Assembly: GCA_947626725.1 (NCBI GenBank)
Contig: CANQTI010000024.1
Location: 1-15,133, forward strand
DNA: 15,133 nucleotides
Direction of reading: 5' to 3'
Source of the DNA: an uncultured Eisenbergiella sp.
GTDB taxonomy: Bacteria; Bacillota; Clostridia; Lachnospirales; Lachnospiraceae
The notes beneath the pieces were generated by a model. That model was not told the origin of the DNA. It saw only the letters and a list, made by a program, of their open reading frames with translations, and ran no database searches. Shown piece after piece: positions 11,837 through 15,133 of this stretch (position 1 is the stretch's first letter; each line of letters begins with the position of its first letter). The position numbers and the translations under genes are program-made.

Positions 11837-12745
11837 ATGAATCCTTCTGATATCCCCATCCTGCCCCTCGGTTCCCATGTGAGCATGAGCGGCAGGGAAA
11901 TGATGCTCGGCTCCGTCAGGGAAGCGCTCTCCTACGGGGCCAATACCTTCATGCTTTACACCGGCGCCCCGCAGAACACCCGCCGCAAACCGCTGTCCGA
12001 AATGCGTCTGGAAGAAGCCCATGCGCTGATGGCCGCCCAGCACATGCAGCCCTTTGTGGTACACGCGCCCTATATCATCAATCTGGCCAATACGCTCAAC
12101 GCGGAAACATATCGGCTCTCCGTCGAATTTCTCATTCAGGAACTGATCCGCACCGACGGAATGGGCAGCCGCATCCTGATCCTGCATCCCGGTTCCCATG
12201 TAGGCGCAGGTGCAGCGGCTGGCATCGAAAGCATTGCGAAAGGGCTGAATGACGTGCTCTCCGCCTCCCCAAATGTGCTGGTCGCATTGGAAACCATGTC
12301 TGGCAAAGGTTCAGAGCTCGGCAGAAGCTTTGAAGAGCTCGCCGCCATTTATGACCGGGTACAGCGGCCGGAACGGCTGCGCATCTGTTTCGATACCTGC
12401 CACGTCCACGACGCGGGCTATGATATCGTTCACGATCCGGAGGGCGTACTGGCCGAATTTCACCGTCTGCTGGGGAAAGAGCAAATCGCCGTCTTCCATA
12501 TCAACGACAGCAAAAATGAAAGAGGCGCAGCGAAAGATCGCCACGCCGACATCGGGGAAGGAAAGATTGGGTTTGAAACGCTTTACTGGTTCGTCCATCA
12601 TCCGGATTTTCCGGACGTCCCCCGCATCCTGGAAACGCCCTGGTATCCCGATCCCGAACATCCCGGCAAAATGCGTCCCCCCTACAGGGAAGAGATCCAG
12701 TGGCTGCTCACAGCCAATCGTCCCAAAACTTTTCCACGCGCTTAG
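11837..12745 (+). CDS. nfo: Deoxyribonuclease IV (endonuclease IV, AP endonuclease)
   Basis: Endonuclease IV is a zinc-dependent TIM-barrel enzyme that cuts DNA 5' of abasic sites in base-excision repair. The 302-residue protein has all the AP endonuclease family 2 signatures: GSHVSM near the start, HAPYIINLAN, ILHPGSHVG, ALETMSGKGSELG, CFDTCHVHDAGYD, FHINDSK, KDRHADIGEGKIG and the terminal LETP. The His, Glu and Asp zinc ligands in these motifs are present. The frame is open back to 11666, but family alignment begins at about LGSHVS and AAAGGA lies 8 nt before the ATG at 11837, so this start is chosen. Its 3' end overlaps the convergent helicase gene by 38 bp. Confidence 0.96.
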   Translation: MNPSDIPILPLGSHVSMSGREMMLGSVREALSYGANTFMLYTGAPQNTRRKPLSEMRLEEAHALMAAQHMQPFVVHAPYIINLANTLNAETYRLSVEFLIQELIRTDGMGSRILILHPGSHVGAGAAAGIESIAKGLNDVLSASPNVLVALETMSGKGSELGRSFEELAAIYDRVQRPERLRICFDTCHVHDAGYDIVHDPEGVLAEFHRLLGKEQIAVFHINDSKNERGAAKDRHADIGEGKIGFETLYWFVHHPDFPDVPRILETPWYPDPEHPGKMRPPYREEIQWLLTANRPKTFPRA

Positions 12746-15101
12746 AAACTGTCTCTGCATTCACCACTTCAAAGCGCTCCCACTCCCGTGGGAAAAGCCT
12801 GCGGTAAGAATAATGCAGGAACCTCTCATCCAAAAGCACCACTACACCCACATCCCGGGCGGTCCGGATCACCCGCCCGGCAGCCTGCAGCACTTTATTC
12901 ATGCCCGGAAAACGGTACGCATAATCGAACCCGTTTTCTCCGTTTTCCTCAAAGTGCTGTTTCAAAATCTCCCGCTGTGTACACACTTGGGGCAGACCGG
13001 TCCCTACAATCAGCGCGCCAACCAGACTTTCTTCCTTCAGGTCAATCCCTTCTGAAAAGATCCCGCCCAGCACACAGAACCCCACCAGGCTGCGGTCTCC
13101 CTCCGATTCAATCTCCATACAGATCGCTTCTGAGAGAATCCTGTCATCATTTTTTTCAAAACGCCGGAGGAAATCCTCCCGCATCTTTTCACTCATATGC
13201 TCTTCCTGTGCAATGCATTCCGCCTGATCTTCCGCGGCAAAATGCTCTGTGTACAGTGCAAAGATCCTCTGCAGAAAAGCGTGGGACGGAAGAAACACCA
13301 TATAATTTCCATACCGCATATGTACGATCCGATGGATATAGCAGGCGATGTTGTAAAATTCCTCTTCTGAACGCCGCGTGTATTTGCTGGTCACATCTTC
13401 CGCCAGGAAAAGCCCCCTGCGCGACGGGTCAAAGGAAGATCTCGCGTATACCTCGTAATCGGAATCCGCCCCTCCCAACAGTTTTTTATAATACTGGATG
13501 GGCAAAAGGGTCGCGGAAAAAAGGATGCTGCTCACGCTCCGATCCAGACACTGCCGCAGATTGGCGGATGGGTCCACATTGAACAGCCGGATGAAAAAAA
13601 GGCCCTCCCGGTCAAATTCCGTATAAATCTCATATCTCTGATCCAGAAGCTCATAGATCATCAGGAAATGGGACACCTCAAAGTAAAAGTCCAGCACCTC
13701 CCTGCGCGCCGGATCTTCTTCATGGTCCTCCAGATAATCCTCCAGCCCGGCGGCCAACCGAAGCAGCGCCTGCACGAACGGTTCGATATCCTCCTCGATC
13801 CGCCAACCTTCACAACGGCGTTTAAACGGCAAAAGCGCCCTGCTGCATTTTTCCAAAAGTCCCTCCAGCCGCTTGTCATATGCTCTGACCGTGCGTTTCA
13901 GCTTCAGAAAATCTTCCTTACAGAGGACGGCGCTGTACATCTCCCTGCCCCGTTCGAGCAGATTATGCGCCTCATCAATCAGAAACAGGGACTGGCTTTT
14001 TTGACTGCCGTCCCCGAAAAAACGCCGCAGATACACATGCGGATCGAAGACATAGTTATAATCGCAAATCACGGCATCCGAAAACAGGCTCAGATCCAGC
14101 GCCATCTCGAACGGACAAACCCGATATTTTTCGGCATATGTCTCGATCTGCTCCCGTCCGTAATGCTCTTTCTCTTCCAAAAGCGCGAACAGCGCGCTGT
14201 TAATTCGATCAAAGTGCCCTTTTGCATAAGGGCAATGCTCCGGGTCGCACGCCGTCTCCTCCAGAAAACAGATCTTTTCCCTGGCGGTCAGAACGACCGT
14301 CTTAAAGTGCAGCCCTCTCTCCCGTAAGAGGGCAAAGGTATTGTCCGCTGCCATTCGAGTGATTGTCTTGGCTGTCAGATAAAAGATCCGCTCCGCCTTT
14401 CCCTCCCCAACAGCTTTCAGCGCCGGAAAAACCGTGGCGATGGTTTTGCCCACGCCGGTGGGCGCCTCCAGAAAAAGATTCTTCTGATGGCAGATCGTAT
14501 GATAAACATGCGTCACCAATTCCCGCTGGCCCTCCCGGTAAGGGAAGGGAAAGGTCATGGCATGAATGGAGTTCTGCCGTTTTTCTTTCCATTCAATCTG
14601 CATCCGCGCCCATTTCTGATAGGCCTCCAGCAGGCCTTCAAACCACGCTGTCAGCTCCTCCATAGTATAGGAATAGAGGAAATAGCGCAGCTCCTCCGTT
14701 TCCAGACTGCAGTATGTCATGCGAACCTTCATTTCATACTTCCCGTGGTCGTGGGCATAGATCCAGGCGTAGCATCGAGCCTGGGCAAGATGCACCGGCT
14801 CCGGCTCTTTCATCCGCTCCAAATCCCGGTACGTCCCTTTGATCTCATCGATGGTGACCACCGTCCCATCGATCACGCCGTCCGCCCGCCCCTCCACTGC
14901 CAACGTAAAATCCCCATATTCCCGTCGGTATTTCATGGGTACCTCGGCATGATAATCCGCTCCCATCCGGCGTTGGATCATCCGATGGACGCGCCCGCCC
15001 TCCGCCATAGCGTCCTCCGGCGAAACACGCTTTCTATTATCGATATCTCCGGACCGCAGAAGGAACTCCACCAGTCCCCGGACTGATATTCTGATCTCCA
15101 T
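12708..15101 (-). CDS. XPD/DinG-type Fe-S helicase with N-terminal PD-(D/E)XK nuclease domain
   Basis: This 797-residue protein has two parts. Residues 1-175 form a RecB/Cas4-like nuclease: His39, Asp74 in EGRADGVIDG, E86-x-K88 in IDEIKG, and the QxxxY motif Q107-Y111. Residues 185-797 form a superfamily 2 helicase. It has Walker A APTGVGKT (213-220), four cysteines fit to hold a 4Fe-4S cluster (278, 285, 290, 329), DEAH (376-379), FSAT motif III (528-531), GGIFSEGIDL motif V (679-688) and QAAGRVIRT motif VI (739-747). It is predicted to unwind 5'-3' like XPD and DinG, coupled to DNA cleavage, probably in repair. Its exact function is uncharacterised. GGGGAG six bases upstream supports the start, 32 nt from the window edge. 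The convergent overlap with nfo fits a repair setting. Confidence 0.93.
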   Translation of the reverse strand: MEIRISVRGLVEFLLRSGDIDNRKRVSPEDAMAEGGRVHRMIQRRMGADYHAEVPMKYRREYGDFTLAVEGRADGVIDGTVVTIDEIKGTYRDLERMKEPEPVHLAQARCYAWIYAHDHGKYEMKVRMTYCSLETEELRYFLYSYTMEELTAWFEGLLEAYQKWARMQIEWKEKRQNSIHAMTFPFPYREGQRELVTHVYHTICHQKNLFLEAPTGVGKTIATVFPALKAVGEGKAERIFYLTAKTITRMAADNTFALLRERGLHFKTVVLTAREKICFLEETACDPEHCPYAKGHFDRINSALFALLEEKEHYGREQIETYAEKYRVCPFEMALDLSLFSDAVICDYNYVFDPHVYLRRFFGDGSQKSQSLFLIDEAHNLLERGREMYSAVLCKEDFLKLKRTVRAYDKRLEGLLEKCSRALLPFKRRCEGWRIEEDIEPFVQALLRLAAGLEDYLEDHEEDPARREVLDFYFEVSHFLMIYELLDQRYEIYTEFDREGLFFIRLFNVDPSANLRQCLDRSVSSILFSATLLPIQYYKKLLGGADSDYEVYARSSFDPSRRGLFLAEDVTSKYTRRSEEEFYNIACYIHRIVHMRYGNYMVFLPSHAFLQRIFALYTEHFAAEDQAECIAQEEHMSEKMREDFLRRFEKNDDRILSEAICMEIESEGDRSLVGFCVLGGIFSEGIDLKEESLVGALIVGTGLPQVCTQREILKQHFEENGENGFDYAYRFPGMNKVLQAAGRVIRTARDVGVVVLLDERFLHYSYRRLFPREWERFEVVNAETVSKRVEKFWDDWL

Positions 15102-15133
15102 GTACCGCTCCCCGCCGCCGGCGAACAGAGCCC

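Overview
The window is chromosomal DNA that looks like a GC-rich member of the Clostridia, most likely Lachnospiraceae or a close relative. The grounds are the tight minus-strand operons, strong AGGAGG-type ribosome binding sites, consensus SigA promoters, the tsaE-tsaB-rimI-tsaD block, a clostridial Cthe_2159-type carbohydrate-binding protein and a VTC/DUF4956 pair. No rRNA, tRNA, CRISPR array, transposase or phage gene is visible. The taxonomic placement is an inference from gene content.

Positions 261-5374 hold one minus-strand operon driven by a near-consensus promoter at 5406-5434. In transcription order it reads: YcxB-like membrane protein, tsaE, tsaB, rimI, rnz, tsaD, ispD. Two joints are 4-nt ATGA overlaps (ycxB-like/tsaE and tsaB/rimI). 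Most of it makes or matures translation components: TsaB, TsaD and TsaE form the tRNA t6A37 machine, RimI acetylates protein N-termini, and RNase Z trims tRNA 3' ends. IspD of the MEP isoprenoid pathway closes the operon. A lone cutC (5639-6388) diverges from it on the plus strand.

Positions 6521-9691 hold a three-gene minus-strand locus: VTC-domain polyphosphate polymerase, DUF4956 membrane protein, and a doubly membrane-anchored Cthe_2159-like beta-helix protein. It looks like a polyphosphate/cell-surface module. Just upstream of its -10 box lie four TTCACA-like hexamers at an exact 11-bp period, the layout of a Gram-positive PhoP box. They overlap the intrinsic terminator of the next gene. 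This suggests phosphate control of the locus and is the best regulatory lead in the window.

A cytoplasmic GH13 amylase-family gene (9874-11178, minus) has its own consensus promoter. Its true start is nine codons inside the longest reading frame. Between it and the divergent nfo gene is an unusual 630-bp intergenic region. It contains a GC-rich palindrome with perfect 69-bp arms (11249-11473), then an AT-rich stretch with two perfect, inverted DnaA boxes inside a 15-bp inverted repeat (11543-11627), and another 10-bp inverted repeat before the nfo promoter.

The right end holds nfo (endonuclease IV, plus strand) and a large minus-strand XPD/DinG-type iron-sulfur helicase with an N-terminal RecB/Cas4-like nuclease domain. 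The two genes converge and share 38 bp at their 3' ends. Both are probably DNA repair enzymes.
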